Shown here piece after piece: positions 17,023 to 25,749 of a stretch of 64,000 nucleotides of DNA. The notes under the pieces were generated by a model, which did no database searches, was not told where the DNA came from, and worked only from the letters and a program-made list of their open reading frames with translations. The translations under genes and the position numbers were made by a program. The stretch is from positions 2,666,001-2,730,000 of the forward strand of contig OY970276.1 in the NCBI GenBank assembly GCA_963715785.1, in the 5' to 3' direction. The stretch is from LD21 sp963715785 (lineage in GTDB: Bacteria > Bacteroidota > Bacteroidia > Bacteroidales > VadinHA17). Numbering within the stretch: position 1 is the first letter of the stretch; each line of letters begins with the position of its first letter.

Positions 17023-17879
17023 CACAAAATCATTTTTTCTATAGGAATTACCAATATGCCTTCTGCTCCTGCGGCTTTCAGCTGATCTATTCTTTCCCAA
17101 AATTCATCTTCCTTAACAACTGAATGAAGGCTAAACCATCCCTTTTCGACAAGCGGGAGTATCGTTGGGCTCTTCATTCCCGGAAGTATTTTGCATATTT
17201 CTGTCAGGGCTGCCTGTGGAGCATTCAGTAAAATATATTTATTTTCGTTGGCATTTTTGACAGCCCGTATACGAAAAAGCAAACTGTTGAGAATAGCCTG
17301 TTTTTCGGGATTTAGTTTTTTATTCCCGATTATGACGGCCTGACTTTTAAGTAAAGTTTCTACCTCGTGTAATCCATTGGTTAGCAGGGTACTGCCTGAG
17401 CTTACAATGTCACAGATTGCACTGGCCAGACCAATTCCCGGAGCTATTTCCACGCTTCCGCTGATTTCCTCAATTTCAGAGTTTAAATTATTCTTTTCAA
17501 GAAAACCAGTAAGGATATGCGGATAACTGGTCGCAATTTTTTTATTCATGAAATACCTTAAACCCACATATTTATCCTCTTTCGGAATTGCAAGACTAAG
17601 GCGGCACTGAGCAAAACCCAGTTGTTCAATAATATTTACGTCTTTATTTTTTTCATATACCATATTTTCTCCCAGTATACCAATATCAGCAACCTGTTGT
17701 TCAACATATTGGGGAATATCATCGTCCCTGAGGAAGAGGAGCTCGATAGGGAAATTTCTTGCGGAGGTTTTAAGGACACTGATCCCATTGGAGAATTTTA
17801 TTCCGCATTCTTCCAGCAGCTTTTTTGAATTTTCGCTTAACCGGCCGTTCTTTTGGATTGCAATTTTCAGTTCACTCAT
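17022..17879 (-). CDS. hisG: ATP phosphoribosyltransferase, long form
   Basis: A 285-residue enzyme for the first committed step of histidine synthesis. The catalytic periplasmic-binding-protein-like lobes show IAIQKNGRLSE, VADIGILGENM and a PRPP-binding region EIAPGIGLASAICDIVSSGSTL. The C-terminal about 75 residues (FSLHSVVKEDEFWERIDQLKAAGAEGI...) are the ACT-like domain that binds histidine in the long HisG form, so no HisZ is needed. It is the first structural gene of the his operon, preceded by a His leader peptide and attenuator. Confidence 0.95.
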   Translation of the reverse strand: MSELKIAIQKNGRLSENSKKLLEECGIKFSNGISVLKTSARNFPIELLFLRDDDIPQYVEQQVADIGILGENMVYEKNKDVNIIEQLGFAQCRLSLAIPKEDKYVGLRYFMNKKIATSYPHILTGFLEKNNLNSEIEEISGSVEIAPGIGLASAICDIVSSGSTLLTNGLHEVETLLKSQAVIIGNKKLNPEKQAILNSLLFRIRAVKNANENKYILLNAPQAALTEICKILPGMKSPTILPLVEKGWFSLHSVVKEDEFWERIDQLKAAGAEGILVIPIEKMIL

Positions 17880-17916
17880 TTTTTTTAGTTCAGATGTGTC
17901 TGGGCAAAATGCGGGG

Positions 17917-17950
17917 AAAGAAAAACCCGCCTGATCTGCTCAGACGGGTT
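17917..17950 (-). terminator. his attenuator terminator
   Basis: On the minus strand AACCCGTCTGA / TCAGGCGGGTT (11 pairs, one wobble, five-base loop) is followed by TTTCTTTCC. It lies 34 bases after the His leader stop and 38 bases before hisG. TCAGGCGAGG at 17987-17996, inside the last codons of the leader, copies the 3' arm TCAGGCGGG. It can pair with CGTCTGA of the 5' arm, giving a clean mutually exclusive antiterminator. Confidence 0.87.
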
Positions 17951-17983
17951 TATGATATTTTCTTGTACACACCTATACCATTA

Positions 17984-18040
17984 TCACCTCGCCTGAAAGC
18001 AAAAATGAAAATGATGGTGTGATATTGTTTTAAAGTACAT
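17984..18040 (-). CDS. hisL: his operon leader peptide (attenuator)
   Basis: An 18-codon ORF, MYFKTISHHHFHFCFQAR then TGA, with four His codons in five positions (HHHFH). It sits between a promoter (18059-18091) and a terminator, directly before hisG. The antiterminator segment overlaps its last codons. A ribosome that reaches the stop would mask the segment and let the terminator form, whereas one stalled on the His codons would leave it free. The agreement between codon content and operon product makes this a confident functional call although no experiment is visible. Confidence 0.88.
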   Translation of the reverse strand: MYFKTISHHHFHFCFQAR

Positions 18041-18058
18041 TTCTTTAAATTGTAAATG

Positions 18059-18091
18059 CAAAGATATGAAATAATTAATGAATTGTGCAAA
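18059..18091 (-). promoter_or_regulatory. hisL-hisG promoter (Bacteroidota type)
   Basis: On the minus strand TTTG (18091-18088) and TATCTTTG (18066-18059) are separated by 21 bases. Both boxes match the TTTG / TAnnTTTG consensus. The His leader ATG lies 18 bases downstream of the -7 box. Confidence 0.65.
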
Positions 18092-18148
18092 ATATGAACT
18101 AAAACTTATAATATTCACTTAACTCAAAGTGACTACGCCATTCAGGGC

Positions 18149-18182
18149 AACCCCCAACCCCCCTAAAGGGGGGCTTTAAAAT
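18149..18182. repeat. CCCCCCTAAAGGGGGG palindrome downstream of leuB
   Basis: CAACCCCCAACCCCCCTAAA followed by GGGGGGC and a short TTTAAAA tract forms a near-perfect G/C-run palindrome between leuB and the his promoter. The same core, CCCTAAAGGG with flanking C and G runs, recurs inside the ilv-leu operon, so it is treated as a dispersed intergenic element. It might also help end leuB transcripts. Confidence 0.6.
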
Positions 18183-18241
18183 CCCGCACATAAGTGAAAT
18201 CCTATAACAGACGCGTAGTGGCAGGGGGCACCGAAGAGGGA

Positions 18242-19303
18242 TTATACTCTCTCGGCTACCAGGTCACCGACTTCAGTAGTCGAATACCCCATCTTACCGG
18301 CTCCCATATCTTTCAGCTTATTTGCAGTCACATCCATAATTGCTTTTTCTATTGCTTCAGCAGCTTTTTGCTCACCAAGATGTTCAAGCATCATGCCGCC
18401 GCATGCAATTGAGGCCAGCGGATTAATGATATTCATGCCGGTATATTTTGGAGCAGATCCTCCGATGGGCTCAAACATTGACACACCGGCCGGGTTTATA
18501 TTTCCACCGGCAGCTATTCCCATTCCGCCCTGAGTGATAGCTGCAAGATCGGTTATAATATCTCCGAACATATTTGTGGTGACAATAACATCGAACCATT
18601 CCGGGTTCTTGACCATCCACATACATGTTGCGTCAACATGATAGTACTCCCTTTTAATATCAGGATATTCAGCCTGTCCGATTTCATGGAATGCTCTTTC
18701 CCAAAGATCAAAGACATATGTCAGGACATTTGTTTTTCCGCAGAGCGCCAGAGTTTTTCTCTTGTTTCTCTTTCTTGTGTATTCAAATGCATAACGCAGA
18801 CAACGTTCTACCTGGAAACGGTTATAAACCATGACCTGCATGGCAACTTCATTCGGAGTACCCTTCATAGTTACGCCGCCTACCCCGGTATATACATCGC
18901 CTGTATTTTCCCTTACAACAACATAATCAATATGTTCCGGTCCCTTATCTTTAAGAGGAGTGGCAACCCCCGGGTAGAGTTTTATCGGACGGAGATTAAT
19001 ATACTGATCAAGATCAAATCTTAATTTTAACAGAATTCCCTTTTCAAGGATTCCTGGTTTAACGTCGGGATGGCCTATGGCTCCGAGGAAGATTGAATCA
19101 AATTTTTTTAATTGTTCAGTAGCGGAATCAGGCAGAATTTCGCCTGTCCTCAGGTAACGATCACCACCAAAATCAAATTCTTCGAAATTTATCTTAAATC
19201 CAAATTTTGAAGCCGCTGCGCTAAGTGCCTTTTTGCCCTCTCTTACAACTTCAGGTCCTGTACCATCACCACCTATAACAGCAATATTGTACGTTTTATT
19301 CAT
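18242..19303 (-). CDS. leuB: 3-isopropylmalate dehydrogenase
   Basis: A 353-residue member of the isocitrate/isopropylmalate dehydrogenase family. AVIGGDGTGPEVVREG is the N-terminal loop and NLRPIKLYPG the substrate loop. VVRENTGDVYTGVGG differs a little from the usual RExTxGxYxG. The metal-binding and NAD-binding C-terminal portion reads NMFGDIITDLAAITQGGMGIAAGGNINP and FEPIGGSAPKYTG. With a citramalate-type synthase upstream it may also act on 3-methylmalate for isoleucine (inference). It is the last gene of the ilv-leu operon, 64 bases after the preceding gene. Confidence 0.88.
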   Translation of the reverse strand: MNKTYNIAVIGGDGTGPEVVREGKKALSAAASKFGFKINFEEFDFGGDRYLRTGEILPDSATEQLKKFDSIFLGAIGHPDVKPGILEKGILLKLRFDLDQYINLRPIKLYPGVATPLKDKGPEHIDYVVVRENTGDVYTGVGGVTMKGTPNEVAMQVMVYNRFQVERCLRYAFEYTRKRNKRKTLALCGKTNVLTYVFDLWERAFHEIGQAEYPDIKREYYHVDATCMWMVKNPEWFDVIVTTNMFGDIITDLAAITQGGMGIAAGGNINPAGVSMFEPIGGSAPKYTGMNIINPLASIACGGMMLEHLGEQKAAEAIEKAIMDVTANKLKDMGAGKMGYSTTEVGDLVAERV

Positions 19304-19367
19304 AAGCGTATTTGTATTAAGTATTAATTAATTTATGCAAAAAAAATCATTTATTTATGGTGACAAG

Positions 19368-20921
19368 CTATACTACAGTTAGTCTTTTGGAAGACATTGC
19401 CTTCATCTCGATGCTCTCAATAATATTCAGCATCCTTTCAGTTGCTTTTATTGCCGATTCGGTTTGGTCAGCATCGAATCCTCTTGTTTTAAATTCATTA
19501 TCATTATATTCCCAGGTAATGACAGTTTCTACAAATGCATCTGTCCTGCCTCCCGGAGGTATCGATACCTGGTAGTCTTTCAATACAGGGTATTGTTTAC
19601 CGAGTTTGTCATATATAATATGCAAAGCTCTCATGAAGGCATCGTATTGTCCGTCGCCTGAGGATGTTTCCTGATACAAATTACCGTCGATCTCGACCTG
19701 AACGCTAGCAAATGGTTTCAGTCCATAGGAGAGGGAAAGCGAGTAGTTTTTGATGAAGATCTTGTAATTGATCTGTTCACTTCCAAGCACATCTGCAATA
19801 ATAAACGGAAGATCTTCGGTGGTGACATTTTCCTTTTTGTCTCCCAGTTCAATAACTCTTTCAGTGACTTTTGCCAGTGATTCAGGATCGAGGAACATAC
19901 CAAATTCTTCAAGATTTTTTCTTATAGTTGCTTTTCCCGATTGTTTCCCGAGGGCATACTTTCTTTTACGCCCGAACCTTTCAGGAAGCAGGCTATTATA
20001 ATAAAGGTTGTCTTTGCTATCGCCGTCGGCATGCACTCCGGAGGTTTGAGTAAATACATTTTCCCCTATAACCGGTTTGTTCACAGGTATTCTTATGCCG
20101 CTGAAGGTCTCCACTAATTTGCTTGCCTTGGTAATCTCGAATTCGTTTACTCCGGTTTCTGTATCTGTGAGGTCGCGCAGCACAGCAAGAACGCTTGAAA
20201 GAGACGCATTCCCGGCCCGTTCACCAAGTCCGTTGATAGTGGTATGAACACCTGTTATCCCGGCTTTTACCGATGAAAAGACGTTGGCTACTGCCAGATC
20301 GTAATCATTATGAGCATGAAAATCAAAACGAAGCGAGGGATATTTTTCAATGATCTTTTTACAGAACGAGTAGGTCTGTTCAGGGTTAAGAATTCCTAAT
20401 GTATCGGGCAGCATAAACCGCTGGATGCTGGTATCTTTAAGACAATCAAGAAGATAATAAACATAATCTTCCGAATTTATCATCCCGTTAGACCAGTCTT
20501 CAAGATAAATGTTTACATCCATATCGCGGTCTTCAGCCTTACTGATGATCTCTTTAATATCGCTGACATGCTTATCGGGTGTCTTTCTGAGCTGTTTCTC
20601 AAGATGTCGCAACGAACCCTTGCAAAGAAGATTAATTACTTTTCCGCCAGCTTCTGATATCCAGTTCAAGGAGGTATCGCCGTCAACAAAACCCAGCACT
20701 TCAATTTTTCTGTGCAGGTTGTTATGACGGGCCCAGTCAGTTATCTCTCGGATAGCCTCAAATTCTCCTGAAGAAACGCGTGCTGAAGCTACTTCGATCC
20801 TGTCAACTTTCAGGTCCTTAAGCAGGAGCTTGGCAACATGAAGTTTTTCGAGCGGAGAGTATGACACTCCCTGAGTCTGTTCACCATCCCTGAGGGTGGT
20901 ATCCATTATTTCAACTCTCAT
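19368..20921 (-). CDS. citramalate synthase / isopropylmalate synthase-like protein
   Basis: 517 residues. The N-terminal TIM barrel carries MDTTLRDGEQTQGVSYS (metal-binding Asp and catalytic Arg), FDFHAHNDYDLAVANV (metal His pair) and TINGLGERAGNASL. The C-terminal LeuA-type allosteric domain begins at about 395 (SLSYGLKPFASVQVEIDG, then SGDGQYDAFMRAL). It is clearly paralogous to the leuA product encoded in the same operon but diverged. Such second copies in Bacteroidota are often annotated as 2-isopropylmalate synthase or citramalate synthase. The operon has no threonine dehydratase gene, so (R)-citramalate synthesis from pyruvate and acetyl-CoA for isoleucine is the favoured role (inference). 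It overlaps leuD by 4 bases (ATGA). Confidence 0.8.
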   Translation of the reverse strand: MRVEIMDTTLRDGEQTQGVSYSPLEKLHVAKLLLKDLKVDRIEVASARVSSGEFEAIREITDWARHNNLHRKIEVLGFVDGDTSLNWISEAGGKVINLLCKGSLRHLEKQLRKTPDKHVSDIKEIISKAEDRDMDVNIYLEDWSNGMINSEDYVYYLLDCLKDTSIQRFMLPDTLGILNPEQTYSFCKKIIEKYPSLRFDFHAHNDYDLAVANVFSSVKAGITGVHTTINGLGERAGNASLSSVLAVLRDLTDTETGVNEFEITKASKLVETFSGIRIPVNKPVIGENVFTQTSGVHADGDSKDNLYYNSLLPERFGRKRKYALGKQSGKATIRKNLEEFGMFLDPESLAKVTERVIELGDKKENVTTEDLPFIIADVLGSEQINYKIFIKNYSLSLSYGLKPFASVQVEIDGNLYQETSSGDGQYDAFMRALHIIYDKLGKQYPVLKDYQVSIPPGGRTDAFVETVITWEYNDNEFKTRGFDADQTESAIKATERMLNIIESIEMKAMSSKRLTVV

Positions 20922-21520
20922 TGTACAGTGCTTTTGTTATTTTCATAACTGGTTATCTGACTTTTCATACTCAGAAGAAAGTCAATATCATCGAGCCCTT
21001 TCAGCAGGCACTCTTTTTTATAGGGATTAATAGCAAATTTAACCGATTCGCCTGTAGCCAGAATTGTAAATGTCTGATATTCAAGATCTATTTTAACCCT
21101 TGTATCAGGGTTTTGCTGAACCAGGTTTTGAAGCCTGTTCAGAAGATCTTCAGGTATCACAATCGGGAGAAGGCCATTATTCAATGAATTATTCATGAAT
21201 ATATCAGCGAAGAAACTTGATACAACGGCCCTGAATCCATAATCAAAAATAGCCCAGACAGCATGTTCACGACTTGAACCGCTTCCGAAATTTTTACCGG
21301 CAACAAGTACCTTGCCTCCGAATCGCGGATTGTTCAATACAAACTCACTGTTCTTTTCGCCGGTCTTTGTATATCTCCAGTCGCGAAAAAGATTATCACC
21401 GAATCCTTCTCTTGAGGTGGCGCTCAGAAACCTTGCAGGAATTATCTGATCGGTATCTACATTTTCGAGTGGCAGCGGTACACACGCCGATTCAAGAATA
21501 TCAAACTTAACTTTTGGCAT
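20918..21520 (-). CDS. leuD: 3-isopropylmalate dehydratase small subunit
   Basis: A 200-residue aconitase swivel-domain protein that pairs with LeuC to isomerise isopropylmalate (and citramalate). Landmarks are PLPLENVDTDQIIPARFL, GKNFGSGSSREHAVWAI and a FMNNSLNNGLLPIVI strand-loop. It lies 12 bases after leuC and overlaps the citramalate-type synthase gene by 4 bases. Confidence 0.95.
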   Translation of the reverse strand: MPKVKFDILESACVPLPLENVDTDQIIPARFLSATSREGFGDNLFRDWRYTKTGEKNSEFVLNNPRFGGKVLVAGKNFGSGSSREHAVWAIFDYGFRAVVSSFFADIFMNNSLNNGLLPIVIPEDLLNRLQNLVQQNPDTRVKIDLEYQTFTILATGESVKFAINPYKKECLLKGLDDIDFLLSMKSQITSYENNKSTVQ

Positions 21521-21532
21521 ATCTGATTATTT

Positions 21533-22957
21533 TTAAGCTTTATTATCTTCAAATACAAATTCGCGGGGATCGGTTATCCTCCCGGTTATTGCTGCAGCTG
21601 CAGCTGTCAGAGGGCTTGCAAGCAGAGTTCTTGCTCCCGGGCCCTGTCTTCCCTCAAAATTCCTGTTTGAGGTGGAAACAGCATATTTCCCCTGGGGAAT
21701 TTTATCCTCATTCATTGCCAGGCAAGATGAGCAGCCCGGCTGTCTTACCTCGAAACCTGCATTCCTGTAAAGCTCGACAAGACCTTCTGCAACCATCTGT
21801 TCTTCAACTCTTTTTGATCCTGGCACAACAAGAGCCGTTACATTATCAGCTTTCTTTCTCCCCCTGATAATTTGTGCAAAGGCTCTGAAATCTTCGATCC
21901 TGCCATTTGTACAGCTTCCGATAAAAACAAAATCTACCGGATGTCCAAGAAGTTTCATCCCGGGTTTAAAGCCCATATAATCAAGTGATTTCATGAATGA
22001 AGCTGATGCCTTGTTCCCGAGTGTATCTGACATTGGTATGAAGCCATCGATGGCTATCCCCATTCCGGGGTTTGTGCCATAAGTGATCATTGGCTTTATC
22101 AGCCATGCATCAAATTTGAGCTCACGGTCAAAAAGGGCATCACTGTCGCTATTGAGTTTTTTCCATTCACTCACAGAGGCGTTCAGGTTTTCAATTCCGG
22201 CTATATGAGGAAGTTTTCTCAAATATTCGAATGTTGTTTCATCAGGTGCTATCAAGCCGCCGCGGGCACCCATTTCAATGCTCATGTTACAGATCGTCAT
22301 TCTTGCTTCCATGCTCAGGCTTGTAATGACAGGACCGCAATACTCAACAAAATAGCCGGTTGCCCCGCTGGCCGAGATCTCAGATATTATATGCATGATA
22401 ATATCTTTGGAAGTAACTCCTTTCTGGAGTTTGCCATCCAGGGTGATTCTCATCTTCTTTGGCTTTGGCTGAAGTATGCATTGAGTTGCCAGTACCATTT
22501 CAACTTCGCTGGTTCCGATGCCGAAAGCTATCGTTCCGAAAGCGCCATGAGTTGAAGTATGGCTGTCGCCGCACACAATGGTCATTCCCGGAAGAGTATA
22601 TCCCAGGTCAGGACCTATGACATGAACAATGCCATTTTTTGGATCATTCAGCCCAAATAATTCAATTCCGTACTTATGACAGTTCTCACTGAGCCTCTCT
22701 ACCTGTGTCCTCGACAGCTGGTCAGTGATAGTAAGGTGCTGGTTTCTGGTCGGTATGTTGTGGTCGGCTGTGGCAAGGGTTTTGCCAGGTCTGAAGACCG
22801 GGATTCCCCTTTCTTTCAAGCCATTGAATGCCTGTGGACTGGTTACCTCATGTATGTAATGTCTGTCAATGTACAGGACATCGGGACCATCCTCAATTGA
22901 CCGCACCACATGGCTGTCCCAGATTTTGTCGAAAAGTGTTTTTGGTTTCATTATCAT
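21533..22957 (-). CDS. leuC: 3-isopropylmalate dehydratase large subunit
   Basis: A 474-residue [4Fe-4S] aconitase-family subunit. ATADHNIPTRN is in the N-terminal domain, VCGDSHTSTHGAFGTIAFGIGTSEV is the substrate and cluster region. Cluster Cys residues are in VFIGSCTNGRIEDFR and PGCSSCLAMNEDK. AVSTSNRNFEGRQGPGARTLLASP closes the domain. MIM at 22957 and MKP at 22951 are alternative starts. A CCCCTAAAGGGG inverted repeat separates it from leuA. Confidence 0.95.
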   Translation of the reverse strand: MIMKPKTLFDKIWDSHVVRSIEDGPDVLYIDRHYIHEVTSPQAFNGLKERGIPVFRPGKTLATADHNIPTRNQHLTITDQLSRTQVERLSENCHKYGIELFGLNDPKNGIVHVIGPDLGYTLPGMTIVCGDSHTSTHGAFGTIAFGIGTSEVEMVLATQCILQPKPKKMRITLDGKLQKGVTSKDIIMHIISEISASGATGYFVEYCGPVITSLSMEARMTICNMSIEMGARGGLIAPDETTFEYLRKLPHIAGIENLNASVSEWKKLNSDSDALFDRELKFDAWLIKPMITYGTNPGMGIAIDGFIPMSDTLGNKASASFMKSLDYMGFKPGMKLLGHPVDFVFIGSCTNGRIEDFRAFAQIIRGRKKADNVTALVVPGSKRVEEQMVAEGLVELYRNAGFEVRQPGCSSCLAMNEDKIPQGKYAVSTSNRNFEGRQGPGARTLLASPLTAAAAAITGRITDPREFVFEDNKA

Positions 22958-22972
22958 ATTTTTCTTGTTTTT

Positions 22973-23060
22973 GCCCCCCTGCCTCCCTAAAGGGGGTAAA
23001 TTCTCAATTATTATAAAAACTTCGCAAAAATTAGCCCCCCTTTATGGGGAGTGGGGGGCC
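22973..23060. repeat. CCCCTAAAGGGG-family inverted repeat between leuA and leuC
   Basis: GCCCCCCTGCCTCCCTAAAG, then GGGG, at the left matches, as an inverted copy, the right part with its CCCCCCTTTATGGGGAGTGG core and a closing GGGGGC. About 35 A/T-rich bases separate them. It fills most of the leuA-leuC gap and would form a large hairpin in operon mRNA. It has the same core as the elements at 18149 and 26330. Confidence 0.7.
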
Positions 23061-23066
23061 TAACCA

Positions 23067-24560
23067 CTATTTAATTTTTGAAAGAGCATCGATAAAAGCT
23101 TCAACTGAAGCTGTTATTATATCTGTATTGGCAGAAAAACCATAATAGATTTTTTCCTGGTGTTCCACCTGTATATGTACTTTCCCAAGATCGTCGCTGC
23201 CCTTCGTAATTGCCTGGATCAGAAACTCTTCAAGATGAACAGTTTTACTTATTAACTGCCTCACTGCAGTAAATGCTGCATCGATGGGGCCGTTTCCCGA
23301 AGCGGTCGAGAAGTGAACTTCCCCGTTAATTTTTATACCCACTGTTGCAACCGGGATTAATGACTTCCCGCAGGAAACCTGCAATAGATCAAGTTTCATT
23401 GATTTTTCACCCTGGAATACTACCCCGGCAAGGATCCTGATGTCTTCGTCATTGATTTCCTTTTTCTTGTCGGCAAGAACCAGGAAGCGATGATATATGT
23501 CATCTATTTCATCCTTCCCGAAATTGAATCCAAGCAATTCCAGCCGATGATTGAGTGCTGCCCTGCCACTCCTGGCTGTCAGGATAATCGAGGATTCCCT
23601 GATACCCACTTCCACCGGATCAATTATTTCATAATTTTCCCTGTTCTTTAGTACTCCATCCTGGTGGATACCAGACGAATGTGCAAATGCATTTCTCCCT
23701 ACGATTGCCTTGTTAGCCTGAACAGGCATGCTCATAAGTGTCGATACCAGCCGGCTGGTGCTGAAGATCAGTTTTGAATTTATATCTGTTTTCAACTTGA
23801 GGTCATGGTGACTTTTTATGATCATGGCAATCTCTTCGAGAGAAGTGTTCCCTGCTCTCTCTCCAATACCATTTATTGTTACCTCTACCTGTCTTGCTCC
23901 GTTAATAATTCCCATCATTGTGTTTGCGGTAGCCATGCCAAGGTCATTATGGCAATGGGTGGAAATGGTAGCTTTATCGATATTTGGAACGTGCTCCCTG
24001 AGATACTTTATTTTCTGACCATACTCCTCAGGCAAACAATATCCGGTAGTGTCGGGAATATTTACAACAGTGGCGCCGGCTTTTATCACAGCTTCGATAA
24101 CCTTTGCCAGGTATTCATTCTCGCTTCTTCCGGCGTCTTCAGCATAAAATTCAACGTCATCAACAAATTTTCTTGCATACTTTACGGCATCGGCGGCCCT
24201 TTTGATTATCTCTTCAGGAGTTGTTTTAATTTTATACTTTATATGGAAAACAGAAGTGCCAATACCTGTATGTATCCTTTTTCTTTTAGCATATTGAAGT
24301 GCTTCCGCAGCCACTTCGATATCTTTTTTCACTGCGCGTGTAAGAGCGCAGATAATCGGATTTGAAACAGCCTTTGATATTTCCACAACTGAATTAAAAT
24401 CTCCGGGACTTGAAATTGGAAAACCAGCTTCTATCACATCGACCCCCAGAGCTTCAAGAGCCTGGGCAACTTCAATCTTTTCAATTGTATTTAACTGGCA
24501 GCCTGGCACCTGTTCTCCATCCCTAAGGGTGGTGTCGAAAATGATTACCTTATCGTCCAT
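23067..24560 (-). CDS. leuA: 2-isopropylmalate synthase
   Basis: 497 residues. It condenses acetyl-CoA and 2-oxoisovalerate in the first step of leucine synthesis. The TIM barrel shows FDTTLRDGEQVPGCQL, EAGFPISSPGDF, PDTTGYCLPEE, STHCHNDLGMATANT (metal His pair) and NGIGERAGNTSLEE. The C-terminal about 110 residues form the leucine-sensing regulatory domain (ASGNGPIDAAFTAV and onward). It follows ilvC by 19 bases. Confidence 0.94.
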   Translation of the reverse strand: MDDKVIIFDTTLRDGEQVPGCQLNTIEKIEVAQALEALGVDVIEAGFPISSPGDFNSVVEISKAVSNPIICALTRAVKKDIEVAAEALQYAKRKRIHTGIGTSVFHIKYKIKTTPEEIIKRAADAVKYARKFVDDVEFYAEDAGRSENEYLAKVIEAVIKAGATVVNIPDTTGYCLPEEYGQKIKYLREHVPNIDKATISTHCHNDLGMATANTMMGIINGARQVEVTINGIGERAGNTSLEEIAMIIKSHHDLKLKTDINSKLIFSTSRLVSTLMSMPVQANKAIVGRNAFAHSSGIHQDGVLKNRENYEIIDPVEVGIRESSIILTARSGRAALNHRLELLGFNFGKDEIDDIYHRFLVLADKKKEINDEDIRILAGVVFQGEKSMKLDLLQVSCGKSLIPVATVGIKINGEVHFSTASGNGPIDAAFTAVRQLISKTVHLEEFLIQAITKGSDDLGKVHIQVEHQEKIYYGFSANTDIITASVEAFIDALSKIK

Positions 24561-24579
24561 TTTAATTATTTATTTTAGG

Positions 24580-25629
24580 TTATTTTTTCACTGGTCTCAG
24601 TTTTCTCACTGCAGCACCTGCCCTCCACATTTCAGAATTTCCCAATTCATTCAGTTCAGCATCAAGCACTTGTTTGTAATTATCAGCTCCGGTTGACTTA
24701 AGAACTCTCACGCATTCTTCTCCTGATTTAACCTTATTATACAGCTCGATGAAAACCGGAAGGGTTGCCGCTTTGAATTTTGGCCGCCAGTCGAGTGCCC
24801 CTCGCTGAGCTGTTGCACTGCAGTTTGCATACATCCAGTCCATGCCTTTTTCATCTACAAGTCTGATCAGACTCTGAGTGAGCTCCTCTACTGTTTCATT
24901 AAAGGCTTCAGAAGGGGAATGTCCGTTTTCACGAAGTACCTGGTACTGTGCATCCATGATTCCTGCCAATGCACCCATCAATACGCCCCGCTCGCCTGTC
25001 AGGTCGCTGTACACTTCCTGCTCAAAGGTTGTCGGGAAGAGGTAGCCCGATCCGATGGCAATTCCCAGGGCGATTGTTCTTTCCTCCGCTCTGCCCGTGA
25101 AATCCTGGAAAACTGAGAAACTTGAGTTGATACCGGCACCAGCCAGAAAATTACGCCTGACACTTGTACCAGAACCCTTTGGTGCTACTAGAATGACGTC
25201 AACAAATGCAGGGGGAATCACTCCTGTATGTTCTTTATAGGTTATTGAAAATCCGTGGGAGAAATATAAAGCATCTCCTTCTTTAAGACATGGCTTTAAT
25301 TTAGGCCAAAGAATACGTTGTGCGGCGTCGGAGACGAGGTACTGAATTATAGTTCCTTTCCTGGCAGCTTCCTCTATGGGGAACAAAGTTTTCCCGGGCA
25401 CAAAACCGTCTTTTACAGCTTTATCCCAGTCAGCTTTGAATTCGGGAGCCTGACCAATAATTACATTTATGCCGTTATCTTTCATATTCATTGCCTGAGC
25501 AGGACCCTGAACACCGTAACCAATAACTGCAACGATTTCATTTTTAAGTACATCGCGGGCCTTTGAAAGTGAAAACTCTTCTCTTGTGACTACATTTTCG
25601 ACGACGCCGCCAAAATCAATTTTTGCCAT
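24580..25629 (-). CDS. ilvC: ketol-acid reductoisomerase
   Basis: 349 residues, a class I-size enzyme that isomerises and reduces acetolactate or acetohydroxybutyrate. The NADPH Rossmann motif is VAVIGYGVQGPAQAMNMKDNG. Further landmarks are YFSHGFSITY, VDVILVAPKGSGTSVRR, DLTGERGVLMGALAG with the metal Asp/Glu region, and ANCSATAQRGA. It lies between ilvN (120-base gap) and leuA (19-base gap). Confidence 0.93.
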   Translation of the reverse strand: MAKIDFGGVVENVVTREEFSLSKARDVLKNEIVAVIGYGVQGPAQAMNMKDNGINVIIGQAPEFKADWDKAVKDGFVPGKTLFPIEEAARKGTIIQYLVSDAAQRILWPKLKPCLKEGDALYFSHGFSITYKEHTGVIPPAFVDVILVAPKGSGTSVRRNFLAGAGINSSFSVFQDFTGRAEERTIALGIAIGSGYLFPTTFEQEVYSDLTGERGVLMGALAGIMDAQYQVLRENGHSPSEAFNETVEELTQSLIRLVDEKGMDWMYANCSATAQRGALDWRPKFKAATLPVFIELYNKVKSGEECVRVLKSTGADNYKQVLDAELNELGNSEMWRAGAAVRKLRPVKK

Positions 25630-25701
25630 GATCTTAAATATTAAATATGTGATTAATAATGGTTTTCTTATTACAAATAATTCTGATTCATCTCCAGTTT
25701 A

Positions 25702-25743
25702 TACCCCCAAATGGTGGACTTGATTTGCTCAATAGTGGGGGGT
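25702..25743. repeat. weak C-run/G-run inverted repeat between ilvN and ilvC
   Basis: ACCCCCAAATGGTGGA and, about 15 bases on, AATAGTGGGGGGTTG form a partial inverted repeat. It looks like a decayed relative of the CCCCTAAAGGGG elements at 22973 and 26330, but it lacks the central TAAA core. Confidence 0.35.
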
Positions 25744-25749
25744 TGTCTT

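Noticed and set aside
17023..17100. N-terminal extension of hisD
   Set aside because: It lies inside hisG, is highly basic and not HisD-like; the TGATG overlap start at 17022 is the normal operon arrangement.
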